From: an uncultured Cytophagaceae bacterium
GTDB taxonomy: Bacteria; Bacteroidota; Bacteroidia; Cytophagales; Spirosomataceae
Assembly: GCA_903907745.1 (NCBI GenBank)
Contig: CAIVPF010000068.1
Span: 1-34,626, forward strand
Direction of reading: 5' to 3'
DNA length: 34,626 nt
The translations under genes and the position numbers were made by a program. Positions 1 through 10,296 of the stretch are shown here, piece by piece. Under the pieces are notes generated by a model. That model did no database searches. It was not told where the DNA came from and saw only the letters and a list, made by a program, of their open reading frames with translations. Every line of letters begins with the position of its first letter. Position 1 is the first letter of the stretch.

Positions 1-2
1 CC

Positions 3-2360
<2,358 letters not shown>

Positions 2361-2370
2361 TTAAAAAAAA

Positions 2371-2378
2371 CAAAATTA
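2371..2378 (-). promoter_or_regulatory. Putative -7 element for hisS
   Basis: The minus strand reads TAATTTTG, matching the Bacteroidota -7 consensus TAnnTTTG, 10 bases upstream of the hisS ATG at 2360. No TTG is visible at the usual -33 distance, and the spacing to the start codon is short, so this is weak. Confidence 0.3.
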
Positions 2379-2397
2379 ATTAATTCTATGTAATATT

Positions 2398-2428
2398 TTT
2401 GATAAATAGTTGATATTCCCTATTTTTG
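2398..2428 (+). promoter_or_regulatory. Bacteroidota-type promoter for the 47-residue protein gene
   Basis: TTTG at 2398-2401 and TATTTTTG at 2421-2428 are separated by exactly 19 bp. This matches the described -33 TTG / -7 TAnnTTTG promoter of this phylum. Transcription would start near 2435, about a dozen bases before the ATG at 2448. Confidence 0.75.
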
Positions 2429-2447
2429 CAAACCTAATTTTAAAGAC

Positions 2448-2591
2448 ATGGCCGTAACAAGATTAAAACGTAAAGACAGAAGAAATAAAGCAGTAGCAAA
2501 TAATAAAGTAGCTGCTATTAAAATTTTAAAGCGCAGGCCGATCATTAAATTGGTCGATGTGGAAGAAATCAAAGCTTCATTCGCTAAATAA
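2448..2591 (+). CDS. Small basic conserved-looking protein, 47 residues, function unknown
   Basis: Starts MAVTRLKRKDRRNKAVANN and ends EEIKASFAK; it is too short for most ORF callers. The first 30 residues are highly basic (many Lys and Arg), followed by a hydrophobic strand-like PIIKLVDV and an acidic-basic helix-like tail. There is no signal peptide or membrane segment. The composition recalls small ribosomal or RNA-associated proteins, but that is only an inference, and I do not recognise a named family with certainty. It is a stand-alone transcription unit: a well-formed promoter at 2398-2428 upstream and a hairpin terminator at 2611-2635 downstream. It is divergent from hisS. Being framed by such clean signals is the main evidence that it is expressed. 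Confidence 0.82.
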   Translation: MAVTRLKRKDRRNKAVANNKVAAIKILKRRPIIKLVDVEEIKASFAK

Positions 2592-2610
2592 TTAGAATTT
2601 CTTTATATTT

Positions 2611-2635
2611 AAAACCGGTATATGCCGGTTTTTTT
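2611..2635 (+). terminator. Intrinsic terminator of the 47-residue protein gene
   Basis: AACCGG and CCGGTT arms enclose a TATATG loop, and the downstream arm runs into eight or more T residues. It lies 20 bases after the TAA stop. Confidence 0.8.
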
Positions 2636-2668
2636 ATACCTTAAAATTAATAACCTCAAAATCAAACC

Positions 2669-3424
2669 ATGAAACTAACACAAATCTATGCCATTGGCCT
2701 ATTCGTTATAGGGGCATTTGCAGCACAAGCTCAAGACCATCGCTTTGCGAGTGATAATCCAAAAAATCCGGAAGTTACAGAGTATTGGGATCCCGAAGTT
2801 CGTGTAGTAACGCCAGGGCCTATTCCATCGGATGCCATCATTTTATTTGATGGAAAAAATTTAGATAATTGGGAAAGTGCGAAAGATGGTTCACCTGCCA
2901 AATGGAAAGTGGCTGAAGGTAAAATGACTGTAGTAGGAAGAACAGGTAATATTTCTACAAAACAAAAATTCACGAATTACCAGTTGCACATCGAATGGCA
3001 ATCTCCAATTGAGCCAGATACCAAGAAAAGCCAAGGAAAAGGAAATAGTGGCGTATTTATGCAAGGCATGTACGAAGTTCAAGTAATGAATTCGTATAAC
3101 AACCGTACCTATCGCAATGGACAAGCCGGAAGTATTTATAAGCAAAGTGCTCCCATGGTAAATGCAACCTCTAAAATGGGCGATTGGAATACCTATGACA
3201 TTATTTATACAGCACCAAAGTTCACTGTAAATGGCGGGATCGACACACCGGCTTACGTAACTGTGATTCACAATGGGATAGTCGTGCAAAACCATACTAA
3301 AATCCAAGGAACCACGGAGTACATCGGCCAACCGTTAAATCCAGTTCACGGCCCAGGACCTATCAGCCTTCAAGATCATGGAAATGAAGTAAGTTTCCGT
3401 AATATTTGGATTCGCGAACTTTAA
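2669..3424 (+). CDS. Secreted DUF1080 (3-keto-disaccharide hydrolase-like) protein
   Basis: A 251-residue protein with a Sec signal peptide at about residues 1-21 (hydrophobic stretch ending AAQAQ), so probably periplasmic or surface exposed. Residues about 55-250 form a DUF1080 domain: IILFDGKNLDNWE opens the concanavalin-like fold, followed by WKVAEGKMTV, GNSGVFMQGMYEVQVMNSY and the closing SFRNIWIREL. The family is now described as acting on 3-keto-glycosides (3-keto-disaccharide hydrolase / 3-keto-glucoside lyase) in Bacteroidota and Planctomycetota. Specificity here cannot be read from sequence. It is flanked by terminators on both sides, so it is monocistronic. No good promoter motif was seen in the short upstream gap. 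It may be functionally related to the SusD and DUF6807 genes near the other end of the window, but they are 29 kb away. Confidence 0.88.
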   Translation: MKLTQIYAIGLFVIGAFAAQAQDHRFASDNPKNPEVTEYWDPEVRVVTPGPIPSDAIILFDGKNLDNWESAKDGSPAKWKVAEGKMTVVGRTGNISTKQKFTNYQLHIEWQSPIEPDTKKSQGKGNSGVFMQGMYEVQVMNSYNNRTYRNGQAGSIYKQSAPMVNATSKMGDWNTYDIIYTAPKFTVNGGIDTPAYVTVIHNGIVVQNHTKIQGTTEYIGQPLNPVHGPGPISLQDHGNEVSFRNIWIREL

Positions 3425-3442
3425 TTTTTAAAAAAATAAATG

Positions 3443-3480
3443 AAGGAAGGTTTTTTTAACGAAAAACCTTCCTTTTTTTT
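3443..3480 (+). terminator. Strong intrinsic terminator after the DUF1080 gene
   Basis: A 13-bp perfect stem (AAGGAAGGTTTTT at 3443-3455, AAAAACCTTCCTT at 3462-3474) with a 6-nt loop continues into T residues up to 3480. The methyltransferase ATG follows only 5 bases later, so its promoter must overlap this element or lie further upstream. Confidence 0.88.
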
Positions 3481-3485
3481 GTAGT

Positions 3486-4250
3486 ATGAAATACATCATC
3501 AGTTGGGTTTTACGTTCCATCCCTAGGAAAATCATTCAATTATTTGCGCACCGACTATTAAAAATTTATAGCCTTTTCCTGGTGGGCAATAAAGTCTACT
3601 GCCCAGTTTGCGAGCATTCCTTCTCCAAATTTTTGCCTTACGGACGCCTTCAACCCAGAGAAAATGCACTTTGCCCCTCTTGTTTAAGTTTGGAGCGCCA
3701 CCGATTAATGCATTTGTTTCTTACAAATGAAACTGATTTTTACACGTCTAATCCTCGAGTTTTACACATAGCTCCAGAATATTGTTTTATCGACCGTTTT
3801 GAAAATTATTTAGGCGAAACCTATATTACGGCCGACATTGAATCTCCATTAGCGAAAGTAAAAATGGATTTGCATGACATTCCGTTTGAGGATAATTCGT
3901 TTGATGTGGTGTTTTGTAATCATGTCATGGAACATGTCAAAGATGATGTTCGCTGTATGCAAGAAATTCGCCGCGTATTAAATCCAACAGGATTTGCCTT
4001 AATTCAAAGTCCACAACGATACGATTTGGAAACTACCTACGAAGATGCCTCCATCACGGACCCGAAAGAACGCGAAATTCATTTTTTACAGGATGACCAT
4101 TTAAGAATATATGGCCGTGATTATGGAAAAGTGTTACAAAACTCAGGATTTAAGGTGGATGAAGTCAATCTGATTCAAAAATTAGGTATGCCTGAAAGTA
4201 AACGAATGGCACTACCCCTTGAAGAAATTATTTATAAATGCACCAAGTAA
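3486..4250 (+). CDS. Class I SAM-dependent methyltransferase with N-terminal four-cysteine zinc knuckle
   Basis: A 254-residue protein, substrate unknown. The N-terminus (residues about 1-35) is basic and amphipathic. Residues 39-66 hold CPVC and CPSC pairs (Cys39, 42, 63, 66), a likely zinc knuckle. The Rossmann methyltransferase domain follows. Motif I reads VLHIAPE instead of the usual GxGxG type. Then come ITADIESPLAKVKMDLHDIP (acidic loop for the SAM ribose) and FDVVFCNHVMEHVKDD, typical of the Methyltransf_11 group. It is the first gene of a close plus-strand run: 10 bases to pepP, then a 4-base overlap with the DUF819 gene and 6 bases to lepA. Start choice is dictated by the terminator just upstream. 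The methyltransferase call is firm, the role is open. Confidence 0.87.
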   Translation: MKYIISWVLRSIPRKIIQLFAHRLLKIYSLFLVGNKVYCPVCEHSFSKFLPYGRLQPRENALCPSCLSLERHRLMHLFLTNETDFYTSNPRVLHIAPEYCFIDRFENYLGETYITADIESPLAKVKMDLHDIPFEDNSFDVVFCNHVMEHVKDDVRCMQEIRRVLNPTGFALIQSPQRYDLETTYEDASITDPKEREIHFLQDDHLRIYGRDYGKVLQNSGFKVDEVNLIQKLGMPESKRMALPLEEIIYKCTK

Positions 4251-4260
4251 ATAAACGAAT

Positions 4261-5556
4261 ATGAGATATGATGCGTTTCCGGCAGACTTATTTGTCAAAA
4301 ACAGAGCCAAATTAACAGCTGTTTTAGCCCCAAAATCCATTGTTATATTAAGTTCCAATGACATCATGCCCACCAATGCGGATGGAACTATGGGATTTAA
4401 ACAACAAACTGATTTATTTTATTTATGTGGTATCGATCAGGAGGAAACGCTATTGCTATTATATCCTGATGCCCCAGAACTTCATTTAAAAGAAATCTTA
4501 TTTGTAAAGGAAACATCTGATTTAATCGCCATTTGGGAAGGCTATAAGCTTAGTAAAGCAGAGGCTACGAATATCTCGGGCATCCAAAATATCCAATGGG
4601 TAGAAAATTTTGATGCCATATTAAAAACCTTGGCTTTTACCGCGGAGCATATTTATTTACATGCCAACGAACATATTCGAAATGCATCCTTCGTCGAAAC
4701 ACAAAACGATCGATTAGCAAAAAAAATCAAAGCTACCTTTCCATTACATGACATCTGCCGGGTCGCGCCGATCCTAAATGACATCCGAATGCGGAAAGAA
4801 AGCAGCGAGATCAATGCCTTACAAAAAGCAATTGATATTACTGAAATGGCCTTTCGTCGAGTATTGAATTTCACCAAGCCAGGTGTTTATGAATATGAAA
4901 TCGAGGCAGAATTCATACATGAATTCATTAAAAATAAGAGTGGGGGTTTTGCCTATACTCCTATTATTGCTTCGGGGGCTAATGCCTGTATTTTACATTA
5001 TACGTCCAATGAATTAATATGCCAGGATGGTGATTTACTTTTATTAGACGTAGGGGCTTGTTATGGTAATTACAATGCTGACATGACACGTACAATTCCT
5101 GTCAACGGACGATTTACGCCAAGACAAAAGGCCGTTTATTTAGCTGTTCAAGCTGTATTGGACTTCGCGAGCGAATTGATGAATCCCGGGATTTATTGGG
5201 TGGATTACCAAAAAGAGGTAGAACGCTATATGGAAGGCCAACTTATTGATTTGGGCTTATTTTCCAGGAAAGATGTTGAAAAACAAAATCCGAACGCTCC
5301 ACTATTCAAGAAATATTTCATGCACGGAGTCGCGCATCATTTAGGATTGGATGTACATGACGTATGGGATAAATACAAACCTTTTGAGGCAGGTATGGTT
5401 TTAACCTGTGAACCCGGCATTTACATTCGTGAAGAGGGATTAGGTGTTCGCTTGGAAAATAATTTGTTGATTAGCTCCACGGGCACACAGAACCTTATGA
5501 AAAATATACCTATTCATTGGGAAGAAATTGAACAATTGATGCAGGCTGTCAAATGA
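4261..5556 (+). CDS. pepP: Xaa-Pro aminopeptidase (aminopeptidase P, family M24B)
   Basis: Releases N-terminal residues preceding proline from peptides; cytoplasmic dinuclear metalloenzyme. The 431-residue length matches the family. Residues about 1-135 form the AMP_N domain (MGFKQQTDLFYLCGI), and the pita-bread catalytic domain follows. The five metal ligands align well: Asp263 (LLLDVGA), Asp274 (NADMTR), His359 (GVAHHLGLDVHD), Glu384 (TCEPGIYI) and Glu399 (GVRLENN). His355 and His366 of the active site are also present, so the enzyme should be functional. The stop overlaps the start of the DUF819 gene (ATGA), suggesting translational coupling. Confidence 0.95.
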   Translation: MRYDAFPADLFVKNRAKLTAVLAPKSIVILSSNDIMPTNADGTMGFKQQTDLFYLCGIDQEETLLLLYPDAPELHLKEILFVKETSDLIAIWEGYKLSKAEATNISGIQNIQWVENFDAILKTLAFTAEHIYLHANEHIRNASFVETQNDRLAKKIKATFPLHDICRVAPILNDIRMRKESSEINALQKAIDITEMAFRRVLNFTKPGVYEYEIEAEFIHEFIKNKSGGFAYTPIIASGANACILHYTSNELICQDGDLLLLDVGACYGNYNADMTRTIPVNGRFTPRQKAVYLAVQAVLDFASELMNPGIYWVDYQKEVERYMEGQLIDLGLFSRKDVEKQNPNAPLFKKYFMHGVAHHLGLDVHDVWDKYKPFEAGMVLTCEPGIYIREEGLGVRLENNLLISSTGTQNLMKNIPIHWEEIEQLMQAVK

Positions 5557-6758
5557 TCCAACAGGAAATATCCATATTTATTTTTCTAGTTATTTTATTG
5601 GCCGCTATCTATTGGGTCGCTCATTTGCCATATAAATGGACAGTGGCTTTATTTAAGGCGATACCTACCCTATTATTTTGTTATTTTTTACCATCAGCCT
5701 TTGTTTCCATCGGTGTCATTGATATTAGTCAAAGTGATTTAAACGGCACCCTTTCTAAAACATTACTCCCGTTTTGTATTTTTTATTTCTCCTTAGGATT
5801 GCCCTTAAAGCAATTAAAGAAAATAGGAAAAATAAGTTTATTGATATTTTTTGCGGGAAGTATCGGAGTGGTTATTGGCGGGCCGATATCGCTTTGGATT
5901 AGTCATTGGTTTTTTCCAGAGTCCTTTAACGCTGAATCATATAAGGGAATGGCCACCATTGCAGGATCTTGGATAGGTGGTACGGCGAATCAAATGGCTT
6001 TAAATTCGATATTTAATCCCAGCGCAGATGAATTGGCTAAAGCTGTTACGGTTGATGTGTTCTTTGGTGAGACCTGGCTTGCCATTTTATTATTTTTGAT
6101 TCCATTTCAGGCTAAAATTAATCGTTTTTTTAAGGCAAAGGATGCATCATATATGGTCGAAATGGACTGGGAAGAACACAGCACGCATAAATCATTTACA
6201 TTTATAAACTTATTGTACATCCTGGGTTTAGGTTTTGGTATGACACAAATAGCTCAAATACTATCAGGTATATTAGTGGGATATGGTGAAGGACAGGCGA
6301 TATTCCAATTTTTAAACAAAAGTTTTTGGATATTTCTGATGAGCACTTTATTTGGCATTACGCTTGGAATGAGTCCATTACGAAAATTGTACGCACAAGG
6401 CGGGGATGTTATTTCAACTTTGTTTTTATATTTCATTATAGCTTCTATAGGTTTGAAAATTTCAATTAGTCATTTATTTTCTACACCAATCTTATTATTT
6501 ACAGGATTTATATGGATTGCCATTCATGGCTTGGCTATATTTGTAGTTGGAAAATGGCTTAAAGCTCCTTACCATTATATGGCTATTGCATCGCAAGCGA
6601 ATGTGGGGGGAATTGCATCTACTTCCATTGTTGCCACAGCATTTAGTCCTAGATTGACTCCCATGGGAATCATTTTAGCTTTATTAGGTTATGCTGTGGG
6701 CACCTATGGCGGATATTTGTCAGCTTTATTAATGAAATGGATTAGTGTAACTTATTAA
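5553..6758 (+). CDS. DUF819 family integral membrane protein
   Basis: A 401-residue, very hydrophobic protein with about 10-11 predicted transmembrane segments from residue 5 to 398. Characteristic DUF819 (YjcL-like) blocks are visible: PFCIFYFSLGLPLKQLKKIG, then GSWIGGTANQMAL with NQ in the middle, and near the end SQANVGGIASTSIVATAF followed by PMGIILALLGYAVGTYGG. The two Gly-rich half-membrane motifs resemble those of inverted-repeat secondary transporters, but no substrate is established for the family to my knowledge. Its ATG overlaps the pepP stop by 4 bases. A link to peptide or amino-acid traffic is plausible from this neighbour, but it is inference. Confidence 0.85.
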   Translation: MIQQEISIFIFLVILLAAIYWVAHLPYKWTVALFKAIPTLLFCYFLPSAFVSIGVIDISQSDLNGTLSKTLLPFCIFYFSLGLPLKQLKKIGKISLLIFFAGSIGVVIGGPISLWISHWFFPESFNAESYKGMATIAGSWIGGTANQMALNSIFNPSADELAKAVTVDVFFGETWLAILLFLIPFQAKINRFFKAKDASYMVEMDWEEHSTHKSFTFINLLYILGLGFGMTQIAQILSGILVGYGEGQAIFQFLNKSFWIFLMSTLFGITLGMSPLRKLYAQGGDVISTLFLYFIIASIGLKISISHLFSTPILLFTGFIWIAIHGLAIFVVGKWLKAPYHYMAIASQANVGGIASTSIVATAFSPRLTPMGIILALLGYAVGTYGGYLSALLMKWISVTY

Positions 6759-6764
6759 AATTGA

Positions 6765-8552
6765 ATGAAACACCTACGTAATTTTTGTATTATCGCTCAC
6801 ATTGACCATGGAAAAAGCACCTTGGCTGATCGCTTAATTGAGTTCACCAATACGGTTCAAAAACGGGATATGATGAATCAATTGCTCGATGATATGGATT
6901 TAGAACGCGAACGAGGAATTACCATCAAATCCCATGCGATTCAAATGCAATATCCCAAAGACGGAGAATTGTATACGCTTAATTTAATTGACACTCCCGG
7001 TCACGTCGATTTTTCATATGAAGTATCAAGGTCGATTGCGGCTTGTGAAGGCGCATTATTGATCGTAGATGCATCCCAAGGAATTGAAGCGCAAACAATT
7101 TCTAATTTATATTTGGCGATCAATCACGATTTAGAAATCATACCCGTTTTAAATAAAATCGATTTACCGGGGGCCATGCCAGATGATGTTTCAGACCAAA
7201 TCATCGATTTGATTGGCTGCAAAAAAGAAGATATTATTCATGCTTCTGGGAAGGAAGGGATTGGGATTCAAGACATATTGGATGCCGTTATTGCACGCAT
7301 TCCAGCCCCCAAAGGGGATCCGGAAGCTCCCTTACAAGCATTAATATTTGATTCTACATTTAACTCCTATCGAGGCATCGAAGTTATATTCCGTGTCTAT
7401 AATGGCGAAATAAGAAAAGGTGACCGCGTTAAATTCATGAATACGGGCAAAGAGTATTTTGCGGATGAAATAGGCACCTTAGGTTTGGAACAAGAACCTA
7501 AATCCATCATTAAAACAGGCGATGTGGGTTATTTGATTTCAGGAATCAAAGAAGCCAAAGAAGTCAAAGTAGGTGATACCATCACGCAAGTGGCTAATCC
7601 ATGCATGAAGGCAATCCAAGGCTTTGAAGAAGTCAAACCGATGGTATTTGCAGGAATTTATCCAGTGGAGACCTCTGAATTTGAGGATTTGCGGGATGCA
7701 ATGGAAAAATTACAATTGAACGACGCGTCTTTAGTTTGGGAACCAGAAACATCTATGGCCTTGGGATTCGGTTTTCGTTGTGGCTTTTTAGGGATGTTGC
7801 ATATGGAAATTGTGCAAGAACGATTAGAACGCGAATTCGACATGACCGTCATTACCACGGTACCTTCCGTAAAATTCAAGGTATTAACCACGGCCGGAGA
7901 AGAACAATGGGTTTCCGCACCGAGTGAATTACCTGAACCAAATTTGATCGATATCGTCGAAGAACCTTATATTAAAGCACAAATCATTACCAAATCCGAG
8001 TATACGGGGGTTATTATGAGTTTGTGCATGGATAAACGTGGGATACTTAAAAATCAAATTTACTTGACAACTGACCGGGTCGAATTGACATTTGATATGC
8101 CTTTATCTGAAGTTGTGTTTGACTTTTTTGATCGTTTAAAGACTATTTCCAGAGGCTATGCATCCTTAGATTATGAATATAAGGGCTATGAACCGGGTTA
8201 TATGGTTAAATTAGACATTATGTTGAATGGTGAAAAAGTCGATGCCTTATCGGCTATTGTGCACCGAGATAAAGCATACGATTGGGGAAAAAGATTGTGT
8301 GAGAAATTGAGGGAATTATTGCCACGTCAACAATTTGAAATCGCCATTCAAGCCGCCATAGGTCAAAAAATTATCGCACGCGAAACCGTAAAAGCATTAC
8401 GTAAAGATGTATTGGCCAAATGTTATGGGGGAGATATTTCCAGAAAGCGGAAGTTATTGGAAAAACAAAAGAAGGGTAAGAAACGAATGCGACAAGTAGG
8501 GAATGTTGAAATCCCACAAGAAGCCTTTATGGCTGTTTTAAAACTAGATTAG
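6765..8552 (+). CDS. lepA: Translation elongation factor 4 (LepA)
   Basis: Ribosomal GTPase (EF4) implicated in translation fidelity and ribosome assembly or back-translocation, acting on the 70S or 30S ribosome. At 595 residues it has the usual length. GTPase motifs: G1 AHIDHGKS (11-18), the switch region with RGITIK (50-55), G3 DTPGH (76-80) and G4 NKID (130-133). Domain II, an EF-G-like domain III and V, and the LepA-specific C-terminal domain follow, with the usual basic tail block ([20 protein letters not shown]). It has no domain IV, which distinguishes it from EF-G. Last gene of the run beginning at 3486, six bases after the DUF819 stop. Confidence 0.97.
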   Translation: MKHLRNFCIIAHIDHGKSTLADRLIEFTNTVQKRDMMNQLLDDMDLERERGITIKSHAIQMQYPKDGELYTLNLIDTPGHVDFSYEVSRSIAACEGALLIVDASQGIEAQTISNLYLAINHDLEIIPVLNKIDLPGAMPDDVSDQIIDLIGCKKEDIIHASGKEGIGIQDILDAVIARIPAPKGDPEAPLQALIFDSTFNSYRGIEVIFRVYNGEIRKGDRVKFMNTGKEYFADEIGTLGLEQEPKSIIKTGDVGYLISGIKEAKEVKVGDTITQVANPCMKAIQGFEEVKPMVFAGIYPVETSEFEDLRDAMEKLQLNDASLVWEPETSMALGFGFRCGFLGMLHMEIVQERLEREFDMTVITTVPSVKFKVLTTAGEEQWVSAPSELPEPNLIDIVEEPYIKAQIITKSEYTGVIMSLCMDKRGILKNQIYLTTDRVELTFDMPLSEVVFDFFDRLKTISRGYASLDYEYKGYEPGYMVKLDIMLNGEKVDALSAIVHRDKAYDWGKRLCEKLRELLPRQQFEIAIQAAIGQKIIARETVKALRKDVLAKCYGGDISRKRKLLEKQKKGKKRMRQVGNVEIPQEAFMAVLKLD

Positions 8553-8555
8553 GAC

Positions 8556-8579
8556 AAATAATTTTATAAATAATTTTAA
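8556..8579 (+). repeat. Two tandem copies of a 12-bp AT-rich unit
   Basis: AAATAATTTTAT at 8556-8567 is followed directly by AAATAATTTTAA at 8568-8579, one mismatch. It sits between lepA and the E2 gene, just upstream of the putative E2 promoter, where it could act as an AT-rich upstream element. Confidence 0.5.
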
Positions 8580-8596
8580 AAGAAGCGTTTTAAACG

Positions 8597-8604
8597 TAAT
8601 TTTG
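8597..8604 (+). promoter_or_regulatory. Putative -7 element for the E2 gene
   Basis: TAATTTTG matches TAnnTTTG, 18 bases before the E2 ATG. The -33 position holds only a T-rich stretch (no TTG), so support is moderate. Confidence 0.45.
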
Positions 8605-8622
8605 GAATTCAAATCATAAAAA

Positions 8623-10233
8623 ATGGCTGTAGTTATACGAATGCCCAAGATGAGTGACACCATGTTAGAGGGTGTTATTGCGAATTGGCTAAAGAAAGAA
8701 GGAGATGTAATTAAATCAGGTGATATTATTGCTGAGGTGGAAACAGATAAGGCAACGATGGAACTTGAAAATTATGAAGATGGAACATTGCTACATATCG
8801 GCATACAAGCTGGTCAAGCTGTTCCGGTGGACGGAATTATTGCCATCGTAGGAACTCCAGGAGAAGATTATTCAGCTTTATTATTGGAAGATAATGTGGT
8901 CGTGGCGGCATCGAACGTAACAATTCCTACCCTTGCCGCGCCGATTGAAGCACCCAAGGCTAACGTGGTAATTGATTTAAGTGGAATTCCAGCCAAAGCA
9001 GTTCGTATGCCTAAAATGAGTGATACGATGTTAGAGGGGGTTATTGCCAAATGGTTGAAAAAAGAAGGAGATATCGTTAAAAGTGGTGATATTATCGCAG
9101 AAGTGGAAACCGATAAGGCGACCATGGAACTCGAAAATTATGAAGATGGTACCATTTTATATATAGGCGCCAAAGAAGGACAAGGGATTATCGTTGATGG
9201 AATCATCGCGATTGTGGGAGAAAAAGGAGCTGATTTCCAAAAAATATTAGATGCGGAAGCATCGCCAGTGATGGCTGCCTCTGCGCCTGCACCTGCGGTT
9301 GTCGCTGCACCTAGTCCAACAGTTAGTACGGCAAAGGCCGTTGAAGCACCGAAAGCAACTGCGGCCCCAACGGCATCCCAACCTGGAATTGAAACAAAAG
9401 CTTCTCCATTAGCAAGAGCCTTGGCGAAAGAAAAAGGCTATAATTTAAATTGGATTCAAGGAACGGGAGAAGGTGGACGCATTACAAAGACGGATATTGA
9501 GAATTACAATCCGAATGCAGGTGGGGCCATGTCAACATTTGTAAGCGGAACTGAAAGTTTCGAAGATATTCCGAATAGTCAGATGCGTAAAACAATTGCT
9601 CGCCGACTATCTGAATCTAAATTCAGTGCACCCGAGTTTTACTTAACCATGGAAATTAACATGGATAAGGCCATGGAAGCTCGCGTAAGCATGAATGAAG
9701 TATTTCCCGTTAAAATCTCTTTCAATGATCTAGTGATCAAGGCGGTATCACTTTCCTTGGTAAAACATCCTAAGGTAAATTCATATTGGATGGAAGACAG
9801 GATACGTGTTAACAAACATGTACATATTGGTATGGCAGTGGCGGTAGAGGATGGTTTATTGGTTCCTGTGATTCGTTTTGCGAATGAAAAATCGATTGCT
9901 CAAATTTCAGCAGAGGCGAAAGATTTAGGTGCTAAAGCGAAATCGAAGCAATTACAACCTAAAGATTGGGAAGGAAATACCTTTACAGTGAGTAATTTGG
10001 GGATGTTTGGGATAGATCAATTTACCTCCATCATCAATTCCCCTGAATCTTGTATTTTAGCTGTAGGTGGAATCAAAGAAACTGTAGGTGTTAAAAATGG
10101 CCAATTTTATGCCACAAACATTATGAAACTGACGCTAACTTGCGACCATCGTGTCGTGGATGGCGCTACTGGGGCAGCGTTTTTATTAAGCCTGAAACAA
10201 TATTTAGAGGATCCTCTTAAAATGTTTTTATAA
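8623..10233 (+). CDS. pdhC: Pyruvate dehydrogenase E2, dihydrolipoamide acetyltransferase with two lipoyl domains
   Basis: Core of the pyruvate dehydrogenase complex; transfers the acetyl group from lipoyl-lysine to CoA. Domain order: lipoyl domain 1 (residues about 2-78, Lys43 in ETDKATME), lipoyl domain 2 (about 125-200, Lys165 in the same motif), an Ala/Pro-rich linker (215-255), an E1/E3-binding domain (259-296, ASPLARALAKEKG with GTGEGGRI), and the catalytic domain (about 315-536) with CDHRVVDGATGA, catalytic His509. The two lipoyl domains are nearly identical over some 55 residues. In DNA this is a 366-nt offset direct repeat, starting near 8638 and 9004, suggesting an internal duplication or gene conversion. 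E1 and E3 genes are not adjacent. A 2-oxoglutarate or branched-chain E2 is less likely given the SDTMLEG motif typical of PDH E2. Confidence 0.92.
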   Translation: MAVVIRMPKMSDTMLEGVIANWLKKEGDVIKSGDIIAEVETDKATMELENYEDGTLLHIGIQAGQAVPVDGIIAIVGTPGEDYSALLLEDNVVVAASNVTIPTLAAPIEAPKANVVIDLSGIPAKAVRMPKMSDTMLEGVIAKWLKKEGDIVKSGDIIAEVETDKATMELENYEDGTILYIGAKEGQGIIVDGIIAIVGEKGADFQKILDAEASPVMAASAPAPAVVAAPSPTVSTAKAVEAPKATAAPTASQPGIETKASPLARALAKEKGYNLNWIQGTGEGGRITKTDIENYNPNAGGAMSTFVSGTESFEDIPNSQMRKTIARRLSESKFSAPEFYLTMEINMDKAMEARVSMNEVFPVKISFNDLVIKAVSLSLVKHPKVNSYWMEDRIRVNKHVHIGMAVAVEDGLLVPVIRFANEKSIAQISAEAKDLGAKAKSKQLQPKDWEGNTFTVSNLGMFGIDQFTSIINSPESCILAVGGIKETVGVKNGQFYATNIMKLTLTCDHRVVDGATGAAFLLSLKQYLEDPLKMFL

Positions 10234-10247
10234 CATAATAATTTGGC

Positions 10248-10271
10248 AAGCCTCGGATACTTTCGGGGCTT
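10248..10271 (+). terminator. Hairpin between the E2 gene and hisG
   Basis: AAGCCTCG (10248-10255) pairs with CGGGGCTT (10264-10271), 8 bp including one G-T pair, with an 8-nt loop. Only a weak T stretch follows (AGCTATTTTAG), so it may be an inefficient terminator or a 5'-leader hairpin of the his genes. I see no short His-rich leader peptide. Confidence 0.5.
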
Positions 10272-10296
10272 AGCTATTTTAGATAGATAAAATTAC

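Noticed and set aside
2891-3331. A 146-codon open frame antisense to the DUF1080 gene
   Set aside because: Lies entirely opposite a well-recognised gene, has no family resemblance and no start signals.
10234-10296. Histidine attenuator leader before hisG
   Set aside because: A hairpin is present, but there is no short reading frame with a run of His codons and no alternative pairing that I could see.
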